64,000 nucleotides of DNA, from contig JABIFY010000118.1 in the NCBI GenBank assembly GCA_018650465.1, forward strand, positions 1 through 64,000, read 5' to 3'. The stretch is from Alphaproteobacteria bacterium. Its GTDB lineage: Bacteria; Pseudomonadota; Alphaproteobacteria; UBA2966. Numbering within the stretch: the first letter of the stretch is position 1; each line of letters starts with the position of its first letter. The position numbers were made by a program, and so were the translations under genes. Under the pieces are notes generated by a model. It ran no database searches and had not been told where the DNA came from. It saw only the letters and a program-made list of their open reading frames with translations. Shown piece by piece: positions 7,884 to 16,300 of this stretch.

Positions 7884-9443
7884 ATGGCGAACAACGACCC
7901 ACTTAGAGACTACGGAGACGGCAAACCGAACATCGAGACGGTGGTAGATGCACTGGATTACGCCGCAGATCTATCGCCTGATCACACAGCGATAATCTGC
8001 GATGACGACCAGATCAATTACCGCCAATATCGTCATGCCGCCGCGGTATTCGCTCACAAACTGCAGGCCCTTGATTGCAAGGGAAAGCGCATTGTCGTGC
8101 TGATGGGAAATTCCATCGAAATGTCGATCGCCATTTATGCGATTTGGGCCGCAGGCGGTGTCCTTGTCCTGCTGAACCCGATGTATACAGAGAGCGAATT
8201 GGGCCCCCTGATTGAGGACGCCGAGCCTTGCGCAATCATTTGCGCCGATGTTTTACAAGACAAGGTCTCAGCCCTGGCCGACGCAAAAGGGGTGGACAAT
8301 GTAGTTATTCTCGGACCGACGGCGATTATATACACTGACCTGCTGGCCGCTGACGAATTAACACTGCCCGAACCACGTCCAAAATCTGACGATGTCGCCT
8401 CGCTGCAATACACCGGCGGCACCACCGGTCTGCCCAAAGGGGCACGCCACCTTCATCAAAGTATTGTGCACATGACCCGGCAAATTCAGTGGTGTTGGTC
8501 GGAAAAACCCGGTGCCAACATATGGCTGAATGTAGCCCCTCAGTTTCATATCTGGGGTCTTTGTATGACGGCCCTTGTGCCAACTTATTGCAGGGATACG
8601 CTTGTCCTTATTAAACAGTTCCGACCCGATGCTGTTCTTGAAGCGATGCCCAAACACAAGGTGACCTTGTTCGCTGGTGGACCAGCACCGATTTTTCAGG
8701 CGATCATGGGACACCCGGATTACAGATCGACAGACTTCTCCAGCTTGCGTCGGGTTGGTGGCGGCGGGTCGCCCTTTGCTGAAGAAACGATCAAGGCCTG
8801 GGAGGCGGTCACCGGATGTTCTATCCACCAGGCGCTTGGCATGTCAGAGGCAGCGCCTCTTGCAATGAACCCATGGCACGATGAAAACCGTTTGGGCACC
8901 TGCGGGCCACCTTGTCCGGGTACCGAAATCGAGGTAGTTGACGTTGAAACGGGAACAAAGGTCCTGGCCCAGGGGGAAAATGGTGAATTCCGGGTGCGTG
9001 GCCCGCAAATGATGGTCGAATACTGGCGGCGCGAAGAGGAAACCGCCGAGACCATGCGCGATGGCTGGATCCATTCCGGCGACATCGGGCATCTCGATGA
9101 AAAGGGTTATGTGGTTATTGTTGACCGCAAAAAGGAAATGGCCATCGTCAACGGGTATAATGTTTTTCCACGTGAGGTTGACGAAGTCCTGTTTACACAT
9201 CCAGGCATTCTGGAGGCTGCAGCAGTGGGGACACCATCATCAAAAACTGGTGAAGTTCTTCATGCCTATGTGGTCGCACGGGAAGGAGAGACACTGGATG
9301 AGGCTGAAGTCATCAATTATTGCGGACAGAACCTGGCACCCTACAAGGTGCCGGCCAAGGTCATCGTTGTTGATGCCCTGCCAAGAACGCCCGCAGCCAA
9401 GATCGATAAAAACCTGCTACGGGAGCGCTCCCTGGCGGGATAG
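7884..9443 (+). CDS. AMP-forming acyl-CoA synthetase
   Basis: A 519-residue ANL-superfamily ligase that would activate a carboxylic acid with ATP and CoA. Motifs in order: LQYTGGTTGLPKGARH (phosphate loop), QALGMSEAAP (adenine/acyl pocket), GWIHSGDIG and DRKKEMAIVNGYNVFPREVDE (hinge region), and PRTPAAKIDK with the catalytic lysine near the C-terminus. The ATG follows GGGAGG. It probably supplies the acyl-CoA for the upstream dehydrogenase. Chain length or aromatic preference cannot be read reliably. Confidence 0.85.
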   Translation: MANNDPLRDYGDGKPNIETVVDALDYAADLSPDHTAIICDDDQINYRQYRHAAAVFAHKLQALDCKGKRIVVLMGNSIEMSIAIYAIWAAGGVLVLLNPMYTESELGPLIEDAEPCAIICADVLQDKVSALADAKGVDNVVILGPTAIIYTDLLAADELTLPEPRPKSDDVASLQYTGGTTGLPKGARHLHQSIVHMTRQIQWCWSEKPGANIWLNVAPQFHIWGLCMTALVPTYCRDTLVLIKQFRPDAVLEAMPKHKVTLFAGGPAPIFQAIMGHPDYRSTDFSSLRRVGGGGSPFAEETIKAWEAVTGCSIHQALGMSEAAPLAMNPWHDENRLGTCGPPCPGTEIEVVDVETGTKVLAQGENGEFRVRGPQMMVEYWRREEETAETMRDGWIHSGDIGHLDEKGYVVIVDRKKEMAIVNGYNVFPREVDEVLFTHPGILEAAAVGTPSSKTGEVLHAYVVAREGETLDEAEVINYCGQNLAPYKVPAKVIVVDALPRTPAAKIDKNLLRERSLAG

Positions 9444-9458
9444 CCTCAGAATCCAAAG

Positions 9459-9734
9459 TCAGGCGACCGCCCGCATGTCAGGGCTTTCCTCGAGATATTT
9501 TTTGAATTCCTGCTGAACGGCCTCAATGGTTTTGCCGAACCGGGGCCCAGGCAGGAATTCTTCTATGAGGGCACCCACGTGCCTGCCCACGATGGTTTTT
9601 GGTGATATGCAGGCGGCGCAATGCTGCACTGCAAAATAAAACTGTTCTAAACTATTGATATTGTTATTGTGCAGTGCAACATATGTGCAACGCGCGGGAT
9701 CAATGACGATTTCCGCGCCTAATTTTTTGTACGG
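9459..9734 (-). pseudogene. Start-less small ORF of unknown function
   Basis: The minus strand carries 91 open codons ending ...EESPDMRAVA, with protein-like content: IDPARCTYVALHNNN, FYFAVQHCAACISPKT and VGRHVGALIEEFLPG. There is no ATG, GTG or TTG near the 5' end; the first usable GTG comes about 37 codons in, and an in-frame TGA at 9735-9737 closes the frame upstream. I infer a small cysteine-containing protein whose start has been lost, or one starting at a rare codon such as ATT or CTG. The family is not recognised. Confidence 0.4.
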
Positions 9735-9775
9735 TCACTGACTTGATTGTCAGGCCAAATTCAAGGAGACATGTT

Positions 9776-10009
9776 GTGATAAACCAGCTCAATGTCGTAT
9801 ACCTCGACAAGATCAATTTTTCTGCCCTTTCAGGCTTTAACTTTCGGTCAGTTTTTACCGCTGTAAAAGAATATTCTGATAAACGCGCTGCCCGTGCAGC
9901 CATGATGAATCTCGATGATCGGTTGCTCGCCGACATTGGTCTTGTGCGCGGTGACATTCAGGGTGCTGTAGAAGGCACTTTGAAGCCATATGGCAATACT
10001 AATCGATAA
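9776..10009 (+). CDS. DUF1127 small protein
   Basis: A 77-residue protein ending in the DUF1127 core: RAARAAMMNLDDRLLADIGLVRGDI, an arginine-rich amphipathic region common in alphaproteobacteria. I start at GTG 9776, 7 bases after AAGGAG; the ATG at 9771 is out of frame and runs into a stop at once. Some DUF1127 proteins bind RNA or influence phosphate and carbon metabolism, but this copy has an unusually long N-terminal stretch (about 35 residues) of no known role. It lies just upstream of the SulP gene. Confidence 0.78.
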   Translation: MINQLNVVYLDKINFSALSGFNFRSVFTAVKEYSDKRAARAAMMNLDDRLLADIGLVRGDIQGAVEGTLKPYGNTNR

Positions 10010-10047
10010 ACCTGGAAATTTGAGACAGTAACAAGGATAGTAAATAC

Positions 10048-11658
10048 GTGCCTCGTCAAACGCTTGCAGCCTTCGCGGATCGTCTACCGATAGGGGACTG
10101 GAGAAATTCTCCGGTCATTTCCTTTACGCCGGGACGGATCAAAACCGAAGTTCTGTCAGGCTTGACGGTTGCCCTGGCCCTGGTGCCTGAGGCCGTGGCC
10201 TTTTCATTTGTTGCAGGTGTTCACCCTTTGGTGGGGCTGTATGCGGCCTTCATTGTTGGCTTGATTACAGCGGTTTTCGGTGGTCGGCCTGGCATGATTT
10301 CGGGTGCAACCGGTGCTTTGGCGGTTGTAATGGTCGCCCTGGTGGCCAGCCACGGTGTCGAATATCTGTTCGCAACTGTTGTATTGATGGGCATTTTGCA
10401 GGTGCTGGCGGGCGTTTTCAGGTTAGGGAAATTTATCCGCCTGGTGCCGCATCCGGTTATGCTGGGCTTTGTAAATGGCCTTGCCATCGTGATTTTTCTT
10501 GCTCAACTCACACAGTTTCAGGTGCCCGGTCCGGATGATGTCAAAGTCTGGATGACCGGTTTGCCCCTGGCGACAATGTTGGGCCTGGTCGGTCTGACAA
10601 TGGCGATTATCTGGCTCATGCCAAAGATAACGACGGCTGTGCCGGCGCCATTGGCTGGTATTGCTGTCATTGCGGGCATTGTGATCTTTTTTGGCAGTGA
10701 TGTGCCACGGGTTGGCGATCTGGCCTCCATTGAGGGCGGATTACCGCTATTTCATATCCCGACGGTGCCCATCAATCTGGAAACGCTCAAAATCATATTC
10801 CCTTTTGCCCTGATTCTGGCGGCCATTGGCTTGATCGAAAGCCTGCTGACATTAAACCTGGTCGGTGAAATGACCGGGACACGGGGTGGCGCGTCGCAGG
10901 AATGTATCGCCCAAGGCGTTTCCAACACTGTGACCGGCTTTTTTGGTGGCATGGGTGGTTGCGCCATGATCGGTCAGTCCATGATCAACGTGAAATCGGG
11001 CGGTCGTACCAGGCTTTCCGGTATCGCAGCTGCCCTGTTTTTGCTTGCCTTTATTCTGGTGGCATCTGACATGATCGAACAAATCCCGCTGGCAGCGCTG
11101 GTTGGTGTAATGTTCATGGTCGTTATTGGTACTTTCGCCTGGCAGAGCCTTAAGATCCTGCGCCTCATCCCCCTGACGGACGCCATGGTTATGCTGTTGG
11201 TTACGGCTGTAACCGTCATGAGTGATTTGGCCATAGCTGTTATTGTCGGTGTGATTGTGTCGGCGCTGGCTTACGCCTGGAGCAATGCAACACGTATTCA
11301 TGCGTCTATGGAAGAAACCATCGAGGGAACAAAGGTCTATCGGATTGAGGGACCATTATTTTTTGGTTCTGCCGACGGCTTTGGAGAGATTTTTGATCCG
11401 GCAAACGACCCTAAAAACGTCATAGTTGATTTCATGAACAGCCGGATTGTCGATCAATCTGCTCTGCAGGCGATTGAGGGTCTTGCCTCGAAATACGAGG
11501 GGCATGGCAAGAGCCTGCAATTGCGCCATTTATCACGTGATTGCCATCGACTTTTGAACCGGGCAGGCCAGATCATGGTCGATTCCGATGACGATCCAGA
11601 TTATGGCATCGCAGTGGAATATGATGTCAGAACCGGTATCCTCGGCGGTGGACACTGA
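10048..11658 (+). CDS. SulP-family anion permease with STAS domain
   Basis: A 536-residue inner-membrane transporter. The N-terminal signature is present as LSGLTVALALVPEAVAFSFVAGVHPLVGLYAAF, then about ten more hydrophobic helices, EQIPLAALVGVMFMV, and a C-terminal cytoplasmic STAS-like domain (from about residue 425: TKVYRIEGPLFFGSADGF...VIVDFMNSRIVDQSALQAIE). SulP proteins move sulfate, bicarbonate, or dicarboxylates. The partial match to bicarbonate-type BicA-like proteins is not enough to decide. GTG 10048 follows AAGGA. A hairpin lies just beyond the stop. Confidence 0.85.
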   Translation: MPRQTLAAFADRLPIGDWRNSPVISFTPGRIKTEVLSGLTVALALVPEAVAFSFVAGVHPLVGLYAAFIVGLITAVFGGRPGMISGATGALAVVMVALVASHGVEYLFATVVLMGILQVLAGVFRLGKFIRLVPHPVMLGFVNGLAIVIFLAQLTQFQVPGPDDVKVWMTGLPLATMLGLVGLTMAIIWLMPKITTAVPAPLAGIAVIAGIVIFFGSDVPRVGDLASIEGGLPLFHIPTVPINLETLKIIFPFALILAAIGLIESLLTLNLVGEMTGTRGGASQECIAQGVSNTVTGFFGGMGGCAMIGQSMINVKSGGRTRLSGIAAALFLLAFILVASDMIEQIPLAALVGVMFMVVIGTFAWQSLKILRLIPLTDAMVMLLVTAVTVMSDLAIAVIVGVIVSALAYAWSNATRIHASMEETIEGTKVYRIEGPLFFGSADGFGEIFDPANDPKNVIVDFMNSRIVDQSALQAIEGLASKYEGHGKSLQLRHLSRDCHRLLNRAGQIMVDSDDDPDYGIAVEYDVRTGILGGGH

Positions 11659-11662
11659 CAAT

Positions 11663-11696
11663 TCGGATAGAAGTATTTTACAAAAATACTGTCCGA
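11663..11696 (+). other. Hairpin after the SulP gene
   Basis: AGTATTTT (11672-11679) pairs with AAAATACT (11683-11690) around ACA, and an outer stem TCGGA / TCCGA extends it. No T-run follows, so it is more likely an mRNA 3' end-protecting or processing hairpin than a classical terminator. Confidence 0.45.
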
Positions 11697-11880
11697 CAAT
11701 GAACTAAAACTATTCCAATGAGATCAGGAAGTGGGTACGATCAACGACCTAGTTGATGATCACGGGGCTCAACTTGTAAGACCAACGCTGCGTTTAAGTG
11801 GCAAGCGGTTTTACGGAGAAAGCCCTCAAAAAAGACCCCATATCAAATTTTCTTTTCCAATTCTCAGAGGAATAAAATCA

Positions 11881-12972
11881 ATGTCCCTAACTCGACGTTC
11901 ATTCAGCCTGATCACCGCTGCAGGTCTGGGCCTCGGTGTTGCCTTCGGTGCGTTTTCCGCAAGTGCAGCCGACAAGGTCAAAGCCGCATTTGTTTATGTC
12001 GGCCCGGTCGGCGATTTCGGCTGGTCCTACCAGCATAATCAAGGTCGACTTTCGCTTGAAAAACACTTCGGTGACAAAGTAGAAACTACTTTCGTCGAGA
12101 GTGTTGCTGAGGGCGCAGATGCTGAACGCGTCATCCGCAGCCTGGCGCAAAAAGGGAATGACATTATTTTCACCACTTCCTTTGGCTACATGAATCCGAC
12201 GATCAAAGTCGCCAAGCAGTTTCCCAAAGTGAAGTTTGAACATGCTACTGGCTACAAACGGTCCAAAAACGTCGCAACCTATTTGTCACGGACTTATGAA
12301 GGTCGTTACATAACAGGCTATCTTGCGGCAAAAATGAGCAAAACCGGAACTGCTGGATACATTGCCTCATTTCCAATTCCTGAAGTTATCCGGGACATCA
12401 ACGCTGTTACGCTTGGCATGCAATCTGTTCGCCCGGACATGAAAATGAAAATTATCTGGGTCAATACCTGGATGGACCCTGGCAAGGAAGCGGCTGCGGC
12501 TAAAGTTTTGGTTAGCCAGGATGTGGATGTGATCATCCAGCACACTGACAGTCCCGCTGCCATGCAGGTGGCTCAAAAAGAAAAAATCTGGGCTGTTGGA
12601 CAGGCAACGGACATGACTGCCTTTGGTCCGGATGCACATCTGACTGCCGTTATTGACGAATGGGGACCATACTATATCAAGCGAGTACAGATGGTCATGG
12701 ATGGCACCTGGAAGTCTTCAGATCACTGGGGCGGTATGCCTGAAGGCGATATCGTCATGGGTCCGATTCATGCCAAGGTTCCAGCCGAAGCCAAAGCGCA
12801 TGCAGAAAAGTTGGTTGCTGGTATCACAAATGGTACTTTCCACCCATTCACGGGTCCAATTAGCAACCAGGCTGGTAAAGTAATCGTGCCTGCAGGCAAG
12901 ACCATGTCAGACGGCGAACTCGCCGGAATGAACTGGTATGTCAAAGGTGTCGAGGGTAGTATCCCTAAATAA
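11881..12972 (+). CDS. BMP-family ABC substrate-binding protein (PnrA/Med-like)
   Basis: A 363-residue exported protein. The N-terminus LTRRSFSLITAAGLGLG has a twin-arginine-like motif and a cleavage site after FSASA. The mature part is BMP-type: VKAAFVYVGPVGDFGWSYQHNQGR, GADAERVIRSLAQKGNDIIFTTSFGYM, HATGYKRSKNVATY, WMDPGKEAAAAKVLVSQDVDVI and AVGQATDMTAFGPDAHLTAV. Characterised relatives bind purine nucleosides or other nucleobase compounds. I use ATG 11881 (after GAGGAA), as the longer ORF would bury the signal peptide. No permease or ATPase genes sit beside it, so its translocator is elsewhere. It precedes the split Rieske operon, separated by a terminator. Confidence 0.85.
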   Translation: MSLTRRSFSLITAAGLGLGVAFGAFSASAADKVKAAFVYVGPVGDFGWSYQHNQGRLSLEKHFGDKVETTFVESVAEGADAERVIRSLAQKGNDIIFTTSFGYMNPTIKVAKQFPKVKFEHATGYKRSKNVATYLSRTYEGRYITGYLAAKMSKTGTAGYIASFPIPEVIRDINAVTLGMQSVRPDMKMKIIWVNTWMDPGKEAAAAKVLVSQDVDVIIQHTDSPAAMQVAQKEKIWAVGQATDMTAFGPDAHLTAVIDEWGPYYIKRVQMVMDGTWKSSDHWGGMPEGDIVMGPIHAKVPAEAKAHAEKLVAGITNGTFHPFTGPISNQAGKVIVPAGKTMSDGELAGMNWYVKGVEGSIPK

Positions 12973-12990
12973 GTAAGGCATTTACGGAAA

Positions 12991-13021
12991 GGGGCTGTCC
13001 GGATGCGGGCGGCCCCTTTTT
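12991..13021 (+). terminator. Rho-independent terminator after the BMP gene
   Basis: GGGGCTGTCCG (12991-13001) pairs, with two G-U wobbles, with CGGGCGGCCCC (13006-13016) around the loop GATG and is followed directly by TTTTT. This is a textbook terminator and separates the BMP gene from the downstream Rieske operon. Confidence 0.85.
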
Positions 13022-13067
13022 GTTTGACCGGATTTCTTTGATCAGTTTCAGGCGGAGCAACGTGTAA

Positions 13068-13838
13068 ATGACGTCACAATCGAACTGGATACCGGTTTCA
13101 GGCAGCGGTGATCTGGCGGCAGCCAGTGCCCGTGCAGTTGTTTTGCCAGACCATGATGTCGTGATCTGGCGCACAAAAACCGGTGCCGTTCACGCCTGGG
13201 AAAATCGGTGTCCCCATCGTGGCATGCGCATGTCCTTTGGTCAGGTTCGGGACGAAAAACTGGTTTGTCGCTACCATGGCTGGGGCTTTGATGAAGAGGG
13301 GCAATGCCAGAATATCCCGGCGTCACCAAATGCCGCCGCGCCCCCTACGGCCTGCATAAAGACCTGGTCTTGTACCGAGAAAGACAATTTGATCTGGGTC
13401 GATGTTTCAGATGAATCTGCGGGCGAGGGCTCTGCAATGTCTGGTGATAGCGACGGCGTAAGCTCATTGATGTTTTGTAAAAGTGTTTATACCGATGGCG
13501 ATTTGGACAAGGTGTTGGCACTTGTTGGATCGGCGAGGTTCTTGCCCCTCGGGTATGATGGCGACGGGAGGGATCTGGACTGGTCCATGACTGACTTGCC
13601 TGACTTGGTGGGGGATGCGATACAGATTTTGGTATCCGGTGCTGGTTCGGATCAAATTGTCATCACCGGGCATCAGGCGCGAGATGGACGCTGCGGGCTT
13701 CATATCATGACTCCATCAACGGGAGATCATGACCTCGATCGCCAGCGCCGGCTTCACTATTCAAAGTGGGCAAAACGCCTGCGCTGGTCATTGTCAAATC
13801 CTGATGCCGCCCAGGATGGGTTTTCGGTTTTTTCCTGA
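13068..13838 (+). CDS. Stand-alone Rieske [2Fe-2S] protein of a split oxygenase
   Basis: A 256-residue protein. Residues about 5-110 form a Rieske domain of oxygenase type with both ligand pairs, CPHRGMRMSFGQV and CRYHGWGF, 16 residues apart, and the usual DVVIWRTKTGAVHAW lead-in. After about residue 125 there is no oxygenase catalytic domain. Instead there is an acidic unfamiliar region that lacks the D-x2-H-x4-H iron motif. The next gene, 20 bases on, has the catalytic domain without Rieske ligands, so this protein probably passes electrons to it. A reductase is not encoded nearby. The closest analogy I know is the extra Rieske domain of caffeine N-demethylase reductase NdmD. Confidence 0.8.
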   Translation: MTSQSNWIPVSGSGDLAAASARAVVLPDHDVVIWRTKTGAVHAWENRCPHRGMRMSFGQVRDEKLVCRYHGWGFDEEGQCQNIPASPNAAAPPTACIKTWSCTEKDNLIWVDVSDESAGEGSAMSGDSDGVSSLMFCKSVYTDGDLDKVLALVGSARFLPLGYDGDGRDLDWSMTDLPDLVGDAIQILVSGAGSDQIVITGHQARDGRCGLHIMTPSTGDHDLDRQRRLHYSKWAKRLRWSLSNPDAAQDGFSVFS

Positions 13839-13858
13839 GTTCAGAGGACTTCAAATTC

Positions 13859-14716
13859 ATGACCCAGATAGATTCTACAACCTTGAACCAATGGTATGTG
13901 ATTCAGAGCAGTGCAGCCCTGACGCCTTCTCAACCAAGGAAAACGCGTTTGTTGGGGCGCGACATTCTGGCAGTACGACAAGAGGATGGTCAGGCCACAG
14001 CATGGGAAGTTTCGACTAAAGGAGAGCAGGGGCAGGCACTGCCTGTTCGCGAATGTTATGACTATGTCTGGACAACCCTGGGGGAGCCCGATGGTGATAT
14101 TTTCAGCATGCCAGAATTCTATGAGGACGGCCGGCGCATGGTTGTTTGCGGTATCGCCACCGTGCAAACATCACCTGGGCGTATTATTGAAAACTTCCTC
14201 GATATGTCACACTTTCCCTTTGTGCATACGGATGTTTTGGGGGCAGAACCTGATACCGAAGTGAATAACTATAAGGTCAATTTACGGAAAGACGTGAACG
14301 AGCTTTGGGCAACCGAATGTGGCTTTTACCAGCCCAAGGCCATGGCCTCCGCGACTGAGGGTATAGAAGTTGACTACCAGTACCGCGTCGCCAATCCCTT
14401 CGCAGCGATCCTGTACAAAACCTGTCCCGACCGGGCTGATGCCATGGACCTGGTGGGTATTTTGCCCCAGCCCCTGGACGAAACAAATTGTGACATCCAC
14501 TATTTCATGCTGGTCTTTGATGATGTGAATTCAGATCAGGAACTGATCCAGTTTCAGCAAGGCATCTTGATGCAGGACCGGGTTATTCTGGAAAATCAGC
14601 GGCCGCGCGAGTTGCCGTTGCAGCGCGGTGCTGAAATTACCATCCGCGCCGATGCCGCTTCCATTCAGTATCGCCGCTGGATAAAGGAAATGGGCGTTGG
14701 CTTTGGAACACTTTAG
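13859..14716 (+). CDS. Rieske-oxygenase catalytic subunit lacking Rieske ligands (NdmC-like)
   Basis: A 285-residue protein whose C-terminal part is a Rieske-oxygenase mononuclear-iron domain: ENFLDMSHFPFVHTDVLG gives the D-x2-H-x4-H ligand set, and ILMQDRVILENQRPRELP carries the third ligand region, followed by SIQYRRWIKEM. The N-terminal about 80 residues keep the shape of a Rieske-domain entry (NQWYVIQSS, GRDILAVRQEDGQATAWEV) but contain no CxH or CxxH pair. The subunit therefore cannot hold its own [2Fe-2S] cluster and must depend on an external one, most simply the preceding gene. This is the arrangement known for NdmC. Substrate unknown; demethylation or hydroxylation are both possible. 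Confidence 0.8.
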   Translation: MTQIDSTTLNQWYVIQSSAALTPSQPRKTRLLGRDILAVRQEDGQATAWEVSTKGEQGQALPVRECYDYVWTTLGEPDGDIFSMPEFYEDGRRMVVCGIATVQTSPGRIIENFLDMSHFPFVHTDVLGAEPDTEVNNYKVNLRKDVNELWATECGFYQPKAMASATEGIEVDYQYRVANPFAAILYKTCPDRADAMDLVGILPQPLDETNCDIHYFMLVFDDVNSDQELIQFQQGILMQDRVILENQRPRELPLQRGAEITIRADAASIQYRRWIKEMGVGFGTL

Positions 14717-14728
14717 GACCTGTCCGGT

Positions 14729-15361
14729 ATGATAAAACTTTACGATTATATCCTCTCGGGCAGCTGCTATAAGGTGCGCCTGATGCTCAATATCCTGAAC
14801 ATCGAATATGAAGTTGTGCCGGTTGATTTTTATCCTGGTCTTGAGCACAAAAAACCGGAAATGCTGGCGCTTAATCCCTTGGGGCAACTGCCTGTAATGG
14901 TCGATGGAGACCTGGTTTTGCGCGACGCCCAATCAATTCTTGTATACCTTGCGTCAAAATTTGACGACAGTAATTCCTGGTTTCCGGATGACGCTGCAGC
15001 GCGGGGCCAGGTTGCCATGTGGACAGCCTTTGGTGGTGGCGAAATTATGGCGGCGTCCGCGGCCCGCCTGCATGACGTACTAAACTACCCGTTTGATATC
15101 GATCAGCAACGCAAATCTGCCCATGCAGCCTTTGTGATCCTCGATGATCACATCGCCGAACAGGAGATCATGGGCTTGGACTGGTTGGCCGGAGGGGCCC
15201 CGACCATCGCAGATATTGCCTGCTTCCCTTATGTTTCGCTCAGTGAGGACGGTGGAATATCACGTGAGGAATATCCGGCCATCGAACGCTGGTTACGCCG
15301 GTTCATGGATATTCCGGGTTTTATCGATATGCCGGGTGTGTTGCAGCACTGGCGGAATTGA
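14729..15361 (+). CDS. Glutathione S-transferase-like protein (NdmE-like)
   Basis: A 210-residue GST: thioredoxin-fold N-domain MIKLYDYILSGSCYKVRLML, the cis-proline and glutathione-site region NPLGQLPVMVDGDLVLRDAQSI, and the all-helical C-domain with APTIADIACFPYV. It begins 12 bases after the catalytic subunit, so it is in the same operon. A GST-like protein, NdmE, is a structural partner of NdmC/NdmD in caffeine N7-demethylation, so this protein may be a scaffold rather than a detoxifying enzyme (inference). A general GST role remains possible. Confidence 0.82.
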   Translation: MIKLYDYILSGSCYKVRLMLNILNIEYEVVPVDFYPGLEHKKPEMLALNPLGQLPVMVDGDLVLRDAQSILVYLASKFDDSNSWFPDDAAARGQVAMWTAFGGGEIMAASAARLHDVLNYPFDIDQQRKSAHAAFVILDDHIAEQEIMGLDWLAGGAPTIADIACFPYVSLSEDGGISREEYPAIERWLRRFMDIPGFIDMPGVLQHWRN

Positions 15362-15462
15362 CGATGGATATTGAATAGCTGCCAACAGGTAACGTTAGTC
15401 GTTGATTGATCAAATAATTTGTAAAGAAAAAAAATTTGTTTGCTTTCGGGGAGCTTAAGGAA

Positions 15463-16209
15463 ATGGTTATCAGGATTAGACTTGTTCTGCTGGGTCTGTT
15501 GTTTGGGGTTTCGATATTTTCAAGCGGGACAGTTGCTCGTGCTGCCGGGCCGGATGTTTATGTTTTGAATACCAGTACCGGGGCACCTTATGCCAATAAG
15601 GAAGAGACCGGTTTTCAGAATCTTGTTGTCGCCGAGGTATTTCGTCGGATCGGTTTGAAGGCCCGTGTTAAGCAATATGTTGCTTCTGCGCGCGCAATGT
15701 CGAATGCCAATGCCAATATCGATCACGGCGTAGCAATGCGGATAAAAGGCTTGGAAAAAAAGTTTCCAAATCTGGTGCGAGTTGAAGAACGTCTTGTCGA
15801 AAATGACTTCGTCGCCTATTCCCGAAATCTGGTGTTCAAGAGCAATAGTTGGCAGTCACTTCTGCCCTACAGGGTCGCATACATACATGGCTGGGTAATA
15901 TTTGAGCGAAATCTGATGAGAAGTCAGGAAAAGCACGCTGTTTACAAGCCTGAGCAGATGTTCGATATGCTCGGCAAAAAACGCGTTGATCTGGTTCTCT
16001 ATGAACGTTGGCAAGGCCTGCAACGTGCCATGGAAACGGGATTGGTGGTCAAGGTACATGAACCTCCACTGGCGGCAGTTGATATGTATATGTATGTGCA
16101 CAAAAGCCATGCTCACCTCGCACCTGAACTAGCCAAAGCGTTGCGAGAAATGAAGGCAGACGGCAGCTATCAAAAACTCTTTGACCGTACCCTCACAGTA
16201 TTGAAGTAA
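15463..16209 (+). CDS. Periplasmic solute-binding protein, SBP_bac_3-like, orphan
   Basis: A 248-residue exported protein with a signal peptide (IRIRLVLLGLLFGVSIF, cleavage after VARA). The fold looks like extracellular solute-binding family 3: VVAEVFRRIGLKARVKQY, a mid-region hinge YRVAYIHGWVIFERN, and the C-terminal LREMKADGSYQKLFDRTL. No permease is adjacent, so it may be a sensor input or use a distant transporter. ATG 15463 follows AAGGA; the ORF-track TTG start lies upstream of any ribosome site. It follows the GST by 101 bases and may be a separate unit. Confidence 0.7.
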   Translation: MVIRIRLVLLGLLFGVSIFSSGTVARAAGPDVYVLNTSTGAPYANKEETGFQNLVVAEVFRRIGLKARVKQYVASARAMSNANANIDHGVAMRIKGLEKKFPNLVRVEERLVENDFVAYSRNLVFKSNSWQSLLPYRVAYIHGWVIFERNLMRSQEKHAVYKPEQMFDMLGKKRVDLVLYERWQGLQRAMETGLVVKVHEPPLAAVDMYMYVHKSHAHLAPELAKALREMKADGSYQKLFDRTLTVLK

Positions 16210-16226
16210 TTTCTGTCGGGTTACCT

Positions 16227-16262
16227 CAAAAATACCCCGCGCTTCCTGTCGGAAGGCGGGGC
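16227..16262 (-). terminator. Terminator of the cytochrome c' gene (possibly two-way)
   Basis: The stem CCCCGCGCTTCC / GGAAGGCGGGG (16235-16261) has a TGTC loop. On the minus strand it is followed by TATTTTTG, as expected for a terminator of the cytochrome gene ending at 16301. It also sits 25 bases after the plus-strand gene ending at 16209 and may stop both. Confidence 0.65.
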
Positions 16263-16300
16263 ATTCGATGACCTCTGGGGGGAGGTCGGAGGGGTTTCGG

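Noticed and set aside
11881-13838. BMP binding protein and Rieske gene as one operon
   Set aside because: A strong terminator at 12991-13021 separates them, so only adjacency, not co-transcription, supports the link.
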